Below are positions 5,776 through 6,538 of a stretch of 6,538 bases of DNA, in pieces (the stretch's first letter is position 1; the number at the start of each line of letters is the position of its first letter). The notes beneath the pieces were generated by a model that was given only the letters and a program-made list of their open reading frames with translations, was not told the origin of the DNA and did not search any database. A program made the position numbers and the translations under genes. The stretch lies in the NCBI GenBank assembly GCA_025923975.1, contig JAICEV010000215.1, positions 1-6,538 on the forward strand, written 5' to 3'. The stretch comes from Propionibacteriaceae bacterium. Lineage in GTDB: Bacteria > Actinomycetota > Actinomycetes > Propionibacteriales > Propionibacteriaceae.

Positions 5776-5780
5776 CGAAG

Positions 5781-6296
5781 ATGCGAATCTCTGACCTGTC
5801 CGCGCGGACCGGTATCCCGGTCGCGACGATTAAGTTCTATCTGCGGGAGGACTTGCTGCATGCGGGCGTACGGACCGCAGCTACCCAGGCGCAGTACGAC
5901 GAAAGCCACGTGGCGCGGCTACGGCTGATTCGGGCGCTGCTGGGGCCTGGTGGACTGTCAGTTGCGGCAGCACATCAAGTAATTCAGGCCATCGAGGAGC
6001 CGCCGGAATCGCTGTACGAGCTGCTTGGTGTGGCCGCAACCGCGGTGGCCGGGCCAAACCTGGACGATGCGCTCCGGGCACTGGACGAGGCCGGCTTCGA
6101 ATTGCCTGAAGGTGCACTCGATGTCTACACGGAGCACATGCGCCAGATCGCGCAGTTTGAAATCGACAACCTGCCGACGGACTCTTCAGCCGCAGCGGTG
6201 CGGTATGTGGTGTTGGGCACCGTCCTAGTCGAGCCGCTGATCCTTGCTCTCCGGCGACTGGCCGAGCAGGAGGCTTCGGCTCGCCGCTTCGGCTGA
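5781..6296 (+). CDS. MerR-family transcriptional regulator
   Basis: A 171-residue DNA-binding regulator. The N-terminal MerR winged helix-turn-helix covers about 1-70: MRISDLSARTGIPVATIKFY opens directly in the first helix, followed by LREDLL and the Y39-DESHVARL wing/helix region. Residues from about 75 to 171 are helical and acidic, presumably dimerization and effector sensing. The protein has no cysteine, which argues against metal or thiol sensing of the MerR/CueR/SoxR kind; a small organic ligand is more likely. I choose ATG 5781 because it has GTGAGG 5 nt upstream and the domain begins at this methionine. An ATG at 5763 would add six residues. The gene diverges from DUF4188 over a shared dyad, so autoregulation and control of that gene are inferred. 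The effector is unknown. Confidence 0.9.
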   Translation: MRISDLSARTGIPVATIKFYLREDLLHAGVRTAATQAQYDESHVARLRLIRALLGPGGLSVAAAHQVIQAIEEPPESLYELLGVAATAVAGPNLDDALRALDEAGFELPEGALDVYTEHMRQIAQFEIDNLPTDSSAAAVRYVVLGTVLVEPLILALRRLAEQEASARRFG

Positions 6297-6317
6297 TGAA
6301 CCCTCACTCGCCGACTC

Positions 6318-6538
6318 AAATTTCCGACCAATGCGGAGTTTTCGACACTTGTGGCCGCTCGTGTTGGTCGAATTTCCGACCAATGCGGAGTTTTCGACAC
6401 TTGGGCCGCTGCGGAGTCCTGACACTTGTGGCCGCTCGTATTGGTCAAATTTCCGACCAATGCGGAGTTTTCGACGCCTGCAGCCGCTGCGGAGTCCTGA
6501 CACTTGCAGTCGCTCGTATTGGTCAAATTTCCGACCAA
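6318..6538. repeat. Composite intergenic repeat array of alternating A and B modules, running off the window
   Basis: Module A is a 25-bp unit (CGTATTGGTCAAATTTCCGA and on to CCAAT) whose TTGGTC and GACCAA ends form a hairpin; copies lie at about 6318-6332 (5'-truncated), 6360-6384, 6437-6461 and 6515-6538 (cut by the window edge). Module B is 26-27 bp, GCGGAGT...ACTTG...CCGCT, at 6333-6359, 6385-6410, 6411-6436, 6462-6488 and 6489-6514. The order is A-B-A-BB-A-BB-A. In each BB pair the first copy has TTTTCGAC and the second TCCTGAC. Unit lengths of 52, 77 and 78 bp break any constant reading frame, so it is not coding. Bases 6297-6317, between the MerR stop and the array, show nothing. Confidence 0.85.

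Noticed and set aside
6318..6538. CRISPR array
   Set aside because: The segments between the A modules are themselves repeats of one another, spacing is irregular (52, 77, 78 bp), and no cas gene is nearby.
6125..6538. Minus-strand open frame across the repeat array and into the MerR gene
   Set aside because: It is antisense to the regulator and reads the repeats in shifting frames; its apparent repeated peptides are a by-product of the array.

Overview
The window reads as a compact, high-G+C chromosomal segment of an actinobacterium. The basis is the G/C-rich third codon positions, the GTG and TTG starts, the seryl-tRNA synthetase/HAD hydrolase pair next to prephenate dehydratase, and possible leaderless -10 elements placed against GTG starts. 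A three-copy TTCGACA(A/G)GCTCAGG-type palindromic repeat would suit a Propionibacteriales-like genome, but that is only a guess. No phage, plasmid, insertion sequence, tRNA, rRNA or CRISPR is visible.

Layout. Bases 1-302 hold the 3' end of a plus-strand gene whose C-terminus is built from a perfectly phased 27-bp (9-codon) tandem repeat of mixed charge. It ends 4 bp before the stop of the convergent HAD hydrolase. A 16-bp-stem hairpin at 320-370, inside the end of the HAD gene, could terminate the plus-strand transcript. The minus strand from 2378 to 307 carries serS and then a Cof-type HAD phosphatase, with stop and start overlapping as TTGA. Divergent from serS, 2479-4206 encodes one polypeptide combining a PAP2 lipid phosphatase and a diacylglycerol-kinase-family lipid kinase. 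Its 3' end overlaps the 3' end of convergent pheA (4154-5083, minus) by 53 bp.

After a 141-bp gap carrying the REP-like repeats comes a two-gene divergent module: a DUF4188 protein (minus, 5225-5707) and a MerR-family regulator (plus, 5781-6296). They share a short intergenic region that is almost entirely one 37-bp inverted repeat, with a -10 element in each arm. The window ends in a composite array (6318-6538) that alternates a hairpin-forming 25-bp module with single or doubled 26-27-bp modules and runs off the edge.

How the genes relate. serS (translation), pheA (phenylalanine synthesis) and the PAP2/lipid kinase (membrane lipid phosphorylation) are ordinary housekeeping genes. The DUF4188/MerR pair looks like a self-contained inducible accessory unit between two repeat-rich intergenic regions. 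The most informative points are the divergent operator, the composite A/B array, the 9-residue repeat tail and the matching -10/GTG layouts of serS and pheA. I see no convincing new multi-gene system.
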